A program made the position numbers and the translations under genes. This document shows positions 6,065-13,116 of a stretch of 13,116 nt of DNA, in pieces. Positions within the stretch are counted from its first letter, which is position 1, and each line of letters begins with the position of its first letter. The notes beneath the pieces are model-generated. The model was not told the DNA's origin. It ran no database searches and saw nothing but the letters and a program-made list of their open reading frames with translations. Source of the DNA: JBDSSS01 sp039928615 (GTDB taxonomy: Bacteria > Actinomycetota > Actinomycetes > Actinomycetales > Dermatophilaceae); NCBI GenBank assembly GCA_039928615.1, contig JBDSSS010000063.1:1-13116 (forward strand), read 5' to 3'.

Positions 6065-7474
6065 ATGAGCGAGCCGACGCAGCAGTTCCGGACCGAGCAC
6101 GACTCGATGGGCGAGGTGCAGGTCCCCGCCGACGCCCTGTGGGGGGCCCAGACCGCCCGAGCCGTGGAGAACTTCCCGGTGAGCGGCCAACCGGTCCCCA
6201 CCGGGGTGGTCCACGCCCTCGCCCTGCTCAAGGCGGCCGCGGCCGAGGTCAACGCCGAGCTCGGGGTGGTCGGCGCCGAGACCGCGGCGGCGATCGGCGC
6301 CGCGGCACGGGAGGTCGCCGACGGACGACACGACGACCAGTTCCCGATCGACGTCTTCCAGACCGGCTCCGGCACGTCGACGAACATGAACGTCAACGAG
6401 GTCGTCAGCCGGCTCGCCCACCTCGCCAGCGGGCTGGCCGTCCACCCCAACGACGACGTCAACGCGGGCCAGTCGAGCAACGACACCTTCCCGAGCGCGC
6501 TGCGGATCGCTGCGACGCGCGCCGCCGTCGAGGACCTCGTGCCCGCGCTCGAGCACCTCGCGGCGGCCCTCGGCCGCAAGGAGGTCGAGTTCGCTGACGT
6601 CGTCAAGGCCGGCCGCACCCACCTGATGGACGCCGTCCCGGTGACGCTCGGGCAGGAGTTCGGTGGCTACCGCCGCCAGCTCGAGCTCGGCGCCGCCCGG
6701 GTCGCACACGCCTCGCAGGCCACCCGCGAGCTCCCGCTCGGCGGCACCGCGGCCGGCACCGGCCTCAACGCCGCGCCGGGCTTCGCCGCCGCGGTCATCG
6801 CCCGGGTCGCCAGCGAGTCGGGTATCGACTTCCGGGAGGCGGAGAACCACTTCGAGGCGCAGTCGACCCAAGACGCCGTCGTCGAGCTGTCCGGCGCCCT
6901 CAAGGTCGTCGCCGTCGGCCTGACGAAGATCTGCAACGACCTGCGCTGGATGTCGTCCGGACCGCGCACCGGGCTCGGCGAGATCCACCTGCCCGACCTC
7001 CAGCCGGGGTCGAGCATCATGCCCGGCAAGGTCAACCCCGTCATCCCCGAGGCGACGCTGATGGCCTGCGCCCAGGTGATCGGCAACGACGTCACGGTCA
7101 CGACCGCCGGGGCGGCCGGCAACTTCGAGCTCAACGTCATGCTGCCCGTGCTCGCGCGCAACGTCCTCGAGTCGATCGTGCTGCTGTCCACCACGAGCCG
7201 GCTGCTCGCCGACCGCGTCGTCGACGGCATCACCGCCGAGGTCGAGCACGCTCGGGCCCTCGCCGAGAGCTCACCGAGCATCGTCACGCCGCTCAACCGC
7301 TACATCGGCTACGAGGCGGCCTCGGCCGTCGTCAAGCAGGCCGTCAAGCAGCGGCGCACGATCCGCGACGTGGTGCTCGAGCAGGGCCACGTGGAGCAGG
7401 GACGACTCACCGAGCAGCAGCTCGACGAGGCCCTCGACGTGCTCTCGATGGCCCGGCCGCACGACGCGGACTGA
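6065..7474 (+). CDS. fumC: Class II fumarate hydratase
   Basis: The enzyme reversibly hydrates fumarate to L-malate in the TCA cycle and needs no iron-sulfur cluster. The product has 469 residues, the normal length. Family motifs in order are TGSGTSTNMNVNEV (about 100-113), NAGQSSNDTFPSA, KAGRTHLMDAVP with the proton-relay His186, GTAAGTGLN, and the superfamily signature GSSIMPGKVN at 315-324, whose mobile loop supplies the catalytic Ser and Lys322. The fumarase-type loop and the N-terminal RTEHDSMGEVQVPADALWGAQT favour fumarase over aspartase or argininosuccinate lyase. The ATG at 6065 gives the expected N-terminus. The gene is 76 bases after rarD on the same strand, behind the tandem repeat, and converges on the prenyl synthase gene. 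With KOR upstream it adds a second TCA-cycle step to the region. Confidence 0.97.
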   Translation: MSEPTQQFRTEHDSMGEVQVPADALWGAQTARAVENFPVSGQPVPTGVVHALALLKAAAAEVNAELGVVGAETAAAIGAAAREVADGRHDDQFPIDVFQTGSGTSTNMNVNEVVSRLAHLASGLAVHPNDDVNAGQSSNDTFPSALRIAATRAAVEDLVPALEHLAAALGRKEVEFADVVKAGRTHLMDAVPVTLGQEFGGYRRQLELGAARVAHASQATRELPLGGTAAGTGLNAAPGFAAAVIARVASESGIDFREAENHFEAQSTQDAVVELSGALKVVAVGLTKICNDLRWMSSGPRTGLGEIHLPDLQPGSSIMPGKVNPVIPEATLMACAQVIGNDVTVTTAGAAGNFELNVMLPVLARNVLESIVLLSTTSRLLADRVVDGITAEVEHARALAESSPSIVTPLNRYIGYEAASAVVKQAVKQRRTIRDVVLEQGHVEQGRLTEQQLDEALDVLSMARPHDAD

Positions 7475-7497
7475 GCAGCGGGTCTCTCGGGGGGCGG

Positions 7498-7518
7498 GAC
7501 CGGCCGGGAGGGCCGGTC
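7498..7518. terminator. Bidirectional hairpin between fumC and the prenyl synthase gene
   Basis: GACCGGCC (7498-7505) and GGCCGGTC (7511-7518) form a perfect 8-bp stem with a 5-base loop. It lies 23 bases after the fumC stop and overlaps the last two bases read of the prenyl synthase gene's stop codon. No T-run follows on either strand, which is common for actinobacterial hairpins. The place between two convergent genes supports a terminator for both. Confidence 0.65.
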
Positions 7519-8527
7519 AGCCGTTGCGGTCGACCACGGACACGGCGAGCGCCTGGAGGGCGTCCTTGGCGTCACTGTCGGGCAGCGGGTCGAGCAGGTG
7601 CTGCGCGTCGCGAGCAACGGCATACGTCTCCTCGCGGGCGGCATCGAGCGCCGGGTGCACCCGGAGCAGGGCGAGGGCCTCGGCCACGCCCGCGTCGTCG
7701 TCGGAGAGGTCGGCCGACAGCAGCTCGAGCAGCCGGGCGTCCGCCGGGTCGGTCGAGGCCTTGGCCCGGATCACCGGGAGCGTGTCGACCCCCTCGCGCA
7801 GGTCGGTGCCCGGCGTCTTGCCCGTCTCGTCGGCGTCGGAGGTGATGTCGATGAGGTCGTCGGCGAGCTGGAAGGCGATGCCCACCTTCTCCCCGTAGAG
7901 GCGCATCAGCTCGGCCAGCTCGGGGGTGCCGCCGCTGAACATGGCCCCGTAGCGGGCCGCCGTCGCGATGAGGACCCCAGTCTTGTCCGCGAGCACCCCG
8001 AGGTAGTACTCGACGGGGTCGACCCCCTCGGGCCGGGGCCGGTCGTCGCGGATCTGTCCCGCGCAGAGACGCACGAAGGTGCGGGCCTGGATGCGCACCG
8101 CCTCGGCCCCCAGCCCGGCGATCAGCTCGGACGCGGTGCCGAAGAGCAGGTCGCCGACGAGGATCGCGGTCGAGTTGTCGTACAGCGCGTTGACCGAGGT
8201 GACGCCCCGCCGCACCTGGGCCTCGTCCATCACGTCGTCGTGGTAGAGCGAGGCGAGGTGGGTCAGCTCCACCCCGGTCGCCGCCCGGACCACGTCGTCG
8301 TTGATCCCGTCACCGAGCTCGGCCGCGAGCAGCGTCAGCAGGGGGCGAAACCGCTTCCCCCCGGCGGCCGCGAGGTGGCCGGCCGCCCCGGCGATGAACG
8401 GGTCGTCGTGGTCGAGGACCTCCCGCAGGAGGTCGTCGACCCGGGCGAGCCCGTCGACGAGGCGCGCCGACAGACCCGGCGTGGCGCCGGGGACGTCGAG
8501 AACCGGTGGGGTGTCGTGCCTGGACAT
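7517..8527 (-). CDS. Long-chain all-trans polyprenyl diphosphate synthase
   Basis: The enzyme adds isopentenyl diphosphate units to an allylic primer and probably makes the menaquinone side chain. The product has 336 residues. It shows GGKRFRP (56-62), the first Asp-rich motif DDVMD (97-101) with RRG after it, and the second Asp-rich motif DDLID (223-227) in the FQLADDLID context, all intact. The residue five before the first motif is Ala92 and the fourth before is Ser93. Small residues there let the chain grow, which speaks for a long product (about C35-C50) rather than farnesyl or geranylgeranyl diphosphate; the exact length cannot be read. The start is ATG at 8527-8525 with AGGA five bases upstream. 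The gene is 61 bases behind nuoN on the same strand and probably belongs to the nuo transcript. Names such as hepB or ispB would be guesses. Confidence 0.93.
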   Translation of the reverse strand: MSRHDTPPVLDVPGATPGLSARLVDGLARVDDLLREVLDHDDPFIAGAAGHLAAAGGKRFRPLLTLLAAELGDGINDDVVRAATGVELTHLASLYHDDVMDEAQVRRGVTSVNALYDNSTAILVGDLLFGTASELIAGLGAEAVRIQARTFVRLCAGQIRDDRPRPEGVDPVEYYLGVLADKTGVLIATAARYGAMFSGGTPELAELMRLYGEKVGIAFQLADDLIDITSDADETGKTPGTDLREGVDTLPVIRAKASTDPADARLLELLSADLSDDDAGVAEALALLRVHPALDAAREETYAVARDAQHLLDPLPDSDAKDALQALAVSVVDRNG

Positions 8528-8588
8528 GGGGATCCTGTGAACGGGTCAGGGGTCGGGTGGGTCGGACCGGCGCTGGTGGCTCAGGAGC
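8528..8588 (-). other. Short gap between nuoN and the prenyl synthase gene
   Basis: These 61 bases hold the AGGA Shine-Dalgarno of the prenyl synthase gene (8536-8533). The minus strand also has three loose GACCC-type direct repeats. There is no stem-loop with a T-run and no clear -10 element, so co-transcription with nuoN is the simplest reading. Confidence 0.5.
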
Positions 8589-10193
8589 TCAGCGGACGAA
8601 CAGCGAGGCCCGGTCGGCGAGATCGAGCAGCGCCGAGGGGACGATGCCGAGCGCCAGCGTGATCATCGTGCCGATCGCGATGGAGAACGTCGTCGCCACC
8701 GAGGGCGTCACGACCTGGACCGAGTCGTCCGGGGCGTCGCTGAAGAACATCAGCACGATGATCCGCGCGTAGACGAAGACGGTGATCGCGCTGCACAGCA
8801 CGCCGACGACCGCGAGCACGGTGCCCGTCGCTCCCCCGGTGCCGATGGCAGCCGAGAAGACGGCGAACTTCGCGACGAAGCCCGAGGTGAGCGGGATGCC
8901 GGCGAACGCGAGCATGAGGAACGCGAAGGCCGAGGCCGTCACCGGGTGGCGCTTGCCGAGGCCCGCCCACTGCGACAGGTGGGTGGCCTCCGTGCCGTTC
9001 TGGCGGACCAGCGAGACGATGGCGAACGCAGCGATCGTCGAGAAGCCGTAGGCGACGAGGTAGAACATCACCGCGGCGACGCCCTTCTGGTCGAAGGCGA
9101 GCACCCCGACGAGGATGAAGCCGGCGTGCGCGATCGAGGAGTAGGCGAGCAGCCGCTTGATGTCGGTCTGCGTCACCGACAGCACGGCGCCGACGACCAT
9201 CGTCAGCAGCGCCACGACGACGACGGCGTTGCTCCACTGCCAGCGGGCCGGCTCGAGGCCCACGTAGGCCACGCGCAGGATCGCCGCGAAGGCCGCCGCC
9301 TTGGTGCAGGCCGCCATGAACCCCGTGACGGGGGTCGGGGCGCCCTGGTAGACGTCGGGCGTCCAGGCGTGGAACGGCACCGCACCGACCTTGAAGAGCA
9401 GGCCGACGAAGACGAGGACGGCTCCGGGGACGAGCAGGCCGTTCATCGCGATCGGACCGGCCGTGATCGCGGCGCTGAGGTCACCGAAGTAGACCGAGCC
9501 GGCGTAGCCATAGAGCAGCGCCGTGCCGAAGAGGAAGAACGCCGAGGAGAAGGCGCCGAGCAGGAAGTACTTGAGCGAGGCCTCCTGCGACAGCAGCCGG
9601 CGGCGGCGGGCGAGCCCCGAGAGGATGTAGAGCGGCAGCGACAGGACCTCGAGGGCCACGAACATGCCGAGCAGGTCGTTGGCCGCGGTGAAGATCATCA
9701 TGCCGAGGACGGCGAACATCACGAGCGGGAAGGCCTCGGAGGTGACCGCGCCGGCGCGGGTCGACGCGCTCTCCTGGGGCGAGCCGGGCGTCGAGGCCCC
9801 GCTCGGGGTGAACGCGTCGGGCCCGACGCCGCCGAAGCGCTCGGACATCGTCAGCACCCCGAGCACGCTCATCAGCAGGATCGCGCCCATCATGAACAGG
9901 GCCGGACCGTCGATGGACAGCGCGAAGAGGCTGAGGTTGCGCCCGCCGTCACTGATGCCCATCGTCAGGCCGCGGTGCGACACCGCCGCGATCACGGCGA
10001 CGAAGGCGGCCAGCAGCCCGCCGACCGCGAGTCCCACCTGAAGGTTGTGCCGACGCTCGCGAGGCGCGAACGCCTCGACGAGGACCCCGACCAGCGCCGT
10101 CCCGATGACGACGAGGAAGGGCAGGACCGCCAGGTAGTCGACGCTCGAGGTCTGGAATGCGGTCGGCAGTGCCATCGGAGCGAGGGCGCTCAC
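8589..10193 (-). CDS. nuoN: NADH-quinone oxidoreductase subunit N
   Basis: NuoN is one of three antiporter-like proton-pump subunits of the complex I membrane arm. The product has 534 residues and about 14 membrane helices. The pump residues are present: Glu182 in ALEVLSLPLYIL, Lys208 in SLKYFLLGAF, Lys268 and His275 in LFKVGAVPFHAWTPDVYQGAP, and Lys442 in SGFVAKFAVF; TDIKRLLAYSSIAHAGF (343-359) is the usual second-half motif. A Ser/Gly/Pro-rich loop of about 35 residues (118-152) interrupts the first half. I chose the GTG at 10193-10191, which overlaps the nuoM stop as GTGA, because GAAGGGAG lies six bases upstream; an ATG at 10175 would shorten the protein by six residues. It is the last nuo gene of the right-hand operon, followed by the prenyl synthase gene. 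Confidence 0.96.
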   Translation of the reverse strand: MSALAPMALPTAFQTSSVDYLAVLPFLVVIGTALVGVLVEAFAPRERRHNLQVGLAVGGLLAAFVAVIAAVSHRGLTMGISDGGRNLSLFALSIDGPALFMMGAILLMSVLGVLTMSERFGGVGPDAFTPSGASTPGSPQESASTRAGAVTSEAFPLVMFAVLGMMIFTAANDLLGMFVALEVLSLPLYILSGLARRRRLLSQEASLKYFLLGAFSSAFFLFGTALLYGYAGSVYFGDLSAAITAGPIAMNGLLVPGAVLVFVGLLFKVGAVPFHAWTPDVYQGAPTPVTGFMAACTKAAAFAAILRVAYVGLEPARWQWSNAVVVVALLTMVVGAVLSVTQTDIKRLLAYSSIAHAGFILVGVLAFDQKGVAAVMFYLVAYGFSTIAAFAIVSLVRQNGTEATHLSQWAGLGKRHPVTASAFAFLMLAFAGIPLTSGFVAKFAVFSAAIGTGGATGTVLAVVGVLCSAITVFVYARIIVLMFFSDAPDDSVQVVTPSVATTFSIAIGTMITLALGIVPSALLDLADRASLFVR

Positions 10194-11818
10194 TTCGTGC
10201 TCCCTTCAGCCGTTCCGGCTGTCGACCCCGCGAGCGGGGTGCTGTCGGTCTGGACGTAGGACAACGAGGTGTCGACGGCCGGGTTGATCACGTGCAGGGC
10301 GAGGTTGGGGAAGAAGCCGAGGATGACGAACGACGCGATGAGCGGCGTCGCGACGAGCTTCTCGCGCACCGACAGGTCCCGGACGATCGCCAGGCCCGCC
10401 CGCTTGCCGACGGCTCGCTCGCCGTCAGTCATCCGCGCCTCGGCCCGCTCACCGATGAGGCCCTCGGGCTTGGGGCCCGTCATGACCTTCTTGTACATGA
10501 GCAGGACGTAGAGCGCCGCGAGGATGATCCCGACCGTGGCGATGACCGCGGCCGCCGGCTGCGTCGGGAAGGTCCCGACGAGCACGAGGAACTCGGAGAC
10601 GAAGCTCGACAGGCCGGGCAGGGCCAGGCCGGACAGGCCGGCGACGAGGAAGATCCCGGCGAGGCCGGGGGCGACCCGCTGCCACCCGCCGTAGTCGGGG
10701 ATCCGCTTGCTCCCCCGTCGGTGCACGAGCATCGCCGCGAAGAGGAACAGGGCGGCGGTCGAGAAACCGTGGTTGACCATGTAGAGCGTCGAGCCGGCCA
10801 TGCCGACGTTGGTGAAGGCGAAGATGCCCAGCACGATGAAGCCGAAGTGGCTCACCGACGTGTAGGAGATCAGGCGCATCATGTCGGTCTGGCCGATCGC
10901 GAGCAGCGCGCCGTAGAGCACGGAGATCACGGCGAGCACGATGACGACGGGCGTGGCCCACTTGCTGGCCTCGGGGAAGAGCTGGAGGCAGAAGCGGATC
11001 ATCCCGAACGTGCCGACCTTGTCGAGGACGCCGACGAGCAGCGTGGCCGTGGCCGGGCTCGACTCGGTCGCCGCGTCGGGCAGCCACGTGTGGAAGGGCA
11101 CCATCGGAGCCTTGACGGCAAAGGCGAGGAAGAAGCCGACGAAGAGCAGGCGCTCGGTCGTCGGGTCGATCGACAGGCCGGTGAGCCGCTCGATGAGGAA
11201 CCCGTCGGTGCCGCCGGGGCCCTGCAGGTAGAGGGCGATCACGGCGACGAGCATGATGAGCCCGCCGGCGAGCGAGAAGAGGAGGAACTTCATCGCGGCG
11301 TACTGCCTGCGCGGCCCGCCGAAGCGGCCGATCAGGAAGTAGACCGGGATGAGCATGGCCTCGAAGAAGACGTAGAAGAGGAAGACGTCCGTCGCGGCGA
11401 AGACGCCGACCATGAAGGTCTCGAGGACGAGGAGGAGCGCGAAGTAGGTCTTCACCTTCTGGGCGCCCGCCCGGTCGTCCTCCCCCGGCACGTCGTGCCA
11501 GGCGGCGAGCAGACAGATCGGCGTGAGCACGAGGGCCATGAGGATCAGCACGAGGGCGATCCCGTCGACGCCGAGGCTGTAGGAGACCCCGAACTGCGGG
11601 ATCCACGAGACCTGCTCACCGAGCTGGAACTGGGCGCTCGAGCCGGTGTCGAAGCGCGTCGCGGCGATGATGCCGACGACGAGCGTCAGCAGCGAGAAAC
11701 CGAGGGCCATCCGCTTGGCGTTGCGGGCCGATCCCGGCACGAAGGCCACGAGGAGCGCCCCGACGAGCGGGATCACCCCCATGATCGTCAACCAGGGGAC
11801 GGTGGTCGTAGCAGTCAT
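10190..11818 (-). CDS. nuoM: NADH-quinone oxidoreductase subunit M
   Basis: NuoM is a proton-pumping, antiporter-like membrane subunit. The product has 542 residues and about 14 helices. Key residues are at their family positions: Glu153 in FFEAMLIPVY, Lys236 and His243 in FAVKAPMVPFHTWLPDAATESS, Lys267 in LLVGVLDKVGTFG, and Glu409 in FVSEFLVLVG; these correspond to E. coli Glu144, Lys234, Lys265 and Glu407. The subunit should therefore be able to pump. A charged cytoplasmic loop (about 447-486) and a Ser/Thr/Gly-rich C-terminal tail are peripheral. The start is ATG at 11818-11816, sharing one base with the nuoL stop (TGATG). The frame is open upstream to 12364, but that part lies inside nuoL. 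The stop overlaps the nuoN GTG by four bases. Confidence 0.97.
   Translation of the reverse strand: MTATTTVPWLTIMGVIPLVGALLVAFVPGSARNAKRMALGFSLLTLVVGIIAATRFDTGSSAQFQLGEQVSWIPQFGVSYSLGVDGIALVLILMALVLTPICLLAAWHDVPGEDDRAGAQKVKTYFALLLVLETFMVGVFAATDVFLFYVFFEAMLIPVYFLIGRFGGPRRQYAAMKFLLFSLAGGLIMLVAVIALYLQGPGGTDGFLIERLTGLSIDPTTERLLFVGFFLAFAVKAPMVPFHTWLPDAATESSPATATLLVGVLDKVGTFGMIRFCLQLFPEASKWATPVVIVLAVISVLYGALLAIGQTDMMRLISYTSVSHFGFIVLGIFAFTNVGMAGSTLYMVNHGFSTAALFLFAAMLVHRRGSKRIPDYGGWQRVAPGLAGIFLVAGLSGLALPGLSSFVSEFLVLVGTFPTQPAAAVIATVGIILAALYVLLMYKKVMTGPKPEGLIGERAEARMTDGERAVGKRAGLAIVRDLSVREKLVATPLIASFVILGFFPNLALHVINPAVDTSLSYVQTDSTPLAGSTAGTAEGSTK
10200..10207 (-). promoter_or_regulatory. Shine-Dalgarno that fixes the GTG start of nuoN
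   Basis: On the minus strand GAAGGGAG ends six bases before the GTG at 10193. It lies within the end of nuoM. It supports GTG 10193 over the ATG at 10175, which has no such element at the right distance. Confidence 0.7.
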
Positions 11819-13116
11819 CAGGAAATCACCCACAGTGCACCGAGAATGGCGACGACGCCGGCGAGCATCGTCAGGGCATAAGAGCGTGCGAACCCGTTCT
11901 GGATCCTCCGCAACCGGGATGAGGTCCCCCCGACGAGGGCGGCGAGGCCGCCGGCCGCGCCGTCGACCCCCTTGCCGTCCGCGAAGACCATCGAGCGGGT
12001 CAGGTGGATCCCGGGACGCATGAGCAGCGCCTCGTTGACCTGGTCCTGGTAGAGGTCGACCCGTGCCGCCCGCGTGAGCAGGCTGCCGGCCGGGGCCGCC
12101 TCCGGGACGCGGTCGCGCCAATAGAGCATCCACGCGTAGGCGATGCCGCCGGCGACGAGCAGCAGGGTCGCGCCCATCAGCACCGGGACGGGCAGCACCG
12201 GGTGGGCGCCCTCCGGTTCGGCGCCGGTGACCGGCTCGAGCCACGAGGTGAAGAACCCGGTCGGGCCGAGGATGAGGCCGAGGAAGGCTGAGCCGACCGC
12301 GAGGATCATCATCGGGACGGTCATCAGCAGGCCGGACTCGTGCGGGTGCACGTCGTCGGTCCACCGCTTCTTGCCGTGGAAGGTCATGAAGAACAGGCGC
12401 GACATGTAGAACGCCGTGACGCCGGCGCCGAGGAGCGCGGCCATCCCGAAGACCCAGGGACGCCAGCCCTCCCCGATGAACGCGGCCTCGATGATCTTGT
12501 CCTTGCTCCAGAAGCCGGAGAAGGGGGGCACGCCGAGGATCGCGAGCCAGCCGAGGCCGAACGTGGCCCAGGTGATCTTCATCGCCCCGGACAGCCCGCC
12601 GAAGCGGCGCATGTTGACCTGGTCGTTCATGCCGTGCATGACCGACCCGGCGCCGAGGAACATCCCGGCCTTGAAGAATCCGTGCGTGAGCAGGTGGAAG
12701 ATCGCGAAGGCGTAGCCGACGGGACCGAGGCCGGCCGCGAGCATCATGTAGCCGATCTGGCTCATCGTCGAGGCCGCGAGCGCCTTCTTGATGTCGTCCT
12801 TGGCGCAGCCGACGACCGCCCCGAAGACGAGCGTGATGGCGCCGACGATGACGACGACGAGCTGGGCGGTGGGCGCCGCCTCGAAGATCGCCGACGAGCG
12901 GACCACGAGGTAGACACCCGCGGTGACCATCGTCGCGGCGTGGATCAGGGCCGACACCGGGGTCGGGCCGGCCATCGCGTCACCGAGCCAGGACTGCAGC
13001 GGGAACTGCGCCGACTTGGCGCAGGCGCCGAGCAGCAGGAGCAGGCCGAGCGCGGTCATCGCGGTGAGCTTCCTCGGCTGGCGCGGCGACGCCCACCGGG
13101 TCATGGAAGCGGCCGA
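11818..13116 (-). CDS. nuoL: NADH-quinone oxidoreductase subunit L, C-terminal part
   Basis: NuoL is the most distal pump subunit and carries the long lateral helix of the membrane arm. The 432 residues in the window run from the middle of the protein to its stop; the N-terminal part (roughly 200 residues, including the first pump Glu) lies beyond the right edge. The frame stays open to 13116, so the ATG at 13104 is internal, not a start. Motifs, counted from the first visible residue, are KSAQFPLQSWLGDAMAGPTPVSALIHAATMV (Lys34 and His59, in pieces 34-49 and 50-64), DDIKKALAASTMSQIGYM, LTHGFFKAGMFLGAGSVMHGMND (the lysine of the second half), and PPFSGFWSKDKI. The lateral helix should lie near the C-terminus, where a hydrophobic end (ALWVIS) is visible. 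It overlaps nuoM by one base. Confidence 0.97.
   Translation of the reverse strand, partial: SAASMTRWASPRQPRKLTAMTALGLLLLLGACAKSAQFPLQSWLGDAMAGPTPVSALIHAATMVTAGVYLVVRSSAIFEAAPTAQLVVVIVGAITLVFGAVVGCAKDDIKKALAASTMSQIGYMMLAAGLGPVGYAFAIFHLLTHGFFKAGMFLGAGSVMHGMNDQVNMRRFGGLSGAMKITWATFGLGWLAILGVPPFSGFWSKDKIIEAAFIGEGWRPWVFGMAALLGAGVTAFYMSRLFFMTFHGKKRWTDDVHPHESGLLMTVPMMILAVGSAFLGLILGPTGFFTSWLEPVTGAEPEGAHPVLPVPVLMGATLLLVAGGIAYAWMLYWRDRVPEAAPAGSLLTRAARVDLYQDQVNEALLMRPGIHLTRSMVFADGKGVDGAAGGLAALVGGTSSRLRRIQNGFARSYALTMLAGVVAILGALWVIS

Noticed and set aside
4852..6618. Minus-strand open frame of 588 codons across korB, rarD and fumC
   Set aside because: The translation is a low-complexity Arg/Glu/Asp-rich chain antisense to three clear genes. 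Long open shadow frames are expected at this GC content.
200..7625. Hexamer GCATAC/GTATGC seen five times in the left half of the window
   Set aside because: A rough estimate for this base composition gives three to four occurrences per window by chance, so there is no clear enrichment.
8528..8588. Terminator or promoter between nuoN and the prenyl synthase gene
   Set aside because: I found no stable stem-loop and no -10-like element; only loose GACCC repeats.
7598..8662. Plus-strand open frame of 354 codons antisense to the prenyl synthase gene
   Set aside because: Shadow of a gene whose catalytic motifs are intact.
8946..10259. Plus-strand open frame of 437 codons antisense to nuoN
   Set aside because: Same charged shadow pattern; it has no domain and no start signal.
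10157..11881. Plus-strand open frame of 574 codons antisense to nuoM
   Set aside because: Its product is almost only charged residues with Gly, as expected from the complement of membrane-protein codons, and nuoM has complete family motifs.
13093..13104. ATG at 13104 as a start of nuoL
   Set aside because: The frame continues open to the window edge, and the visible sequence begins in the middle of the NuoL family alignment.

Overview
The window is very GC-rich (about 70% by eye). It is packed with genes that overlap by 1 or 4 bases, several of them starting at GTG. The protein sequences are of actinobacterial type; an actinomycete, perhaps of the Micrococcales, is my best guess. I see no rRNA, tRNA, CRISPR array, insertion sequence or phage gene. 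No stretch over 300 bases lacks a gene; the longest gap is 151 bases (1856-2006).

Layout. (1) 1-1855, minus strand: nuoA, nuoB, nuoC and the start of nuoH, in one overlapping operon that runs off the left edge. nuoD, nuoE, nuoF and nuoG are absent between nuoC and nuoH, so this looks like the head of a short complex I operon without the NADH-oxidising module. (2) 2007-5988, plus strand, divergent from nuoA: korA and korB (2-oxoacid, probably 2-oxoglutarate, ferredoxin oxidoreductase) and rarD (EamA-type transporter), joined by 4-base overlaps. (3) 5984-6023: four exact copies of a 10-bp tandem repeat that begin inside the rarD stop codon. (4) 6065-7474, plus strand: fumC, class II fumarase. 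(5) 7498-7518: a perfect hairpin between convergent genes. (6) 7517-13116, minus strand: nuoL (5' end outside the window), nuoM and nuoN, then a long-chain polyprenyl diphosphate synthase gene that probably makes the menaquinone side chain.

How it fits together. KOR makes reduced ferredoxin and succinyl-CoA from 2-oxoglutarate. Fumarase is a later step of the same cycle. The prenyl synthase supplies the quinone tail, and two sets of Nuo genes encode proton-pumping quinone reductase parts. The simplest reading is two complex I loci: the 3' end of a conventional nuo operon on the right, and a second, short, divergent one on the left whose neighbour KOR could supply its electrons as reduced ferredoxin. 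From memory, Streptomyces has a comparable arrangement (a full nuo operon, a second shorter one, and a KOR-like pair between). The layout is therefore probably not new, but the function of the short complex is not settled as far as I know. A single nuo operon split by rearrangement cannot be excluded from this window alone.
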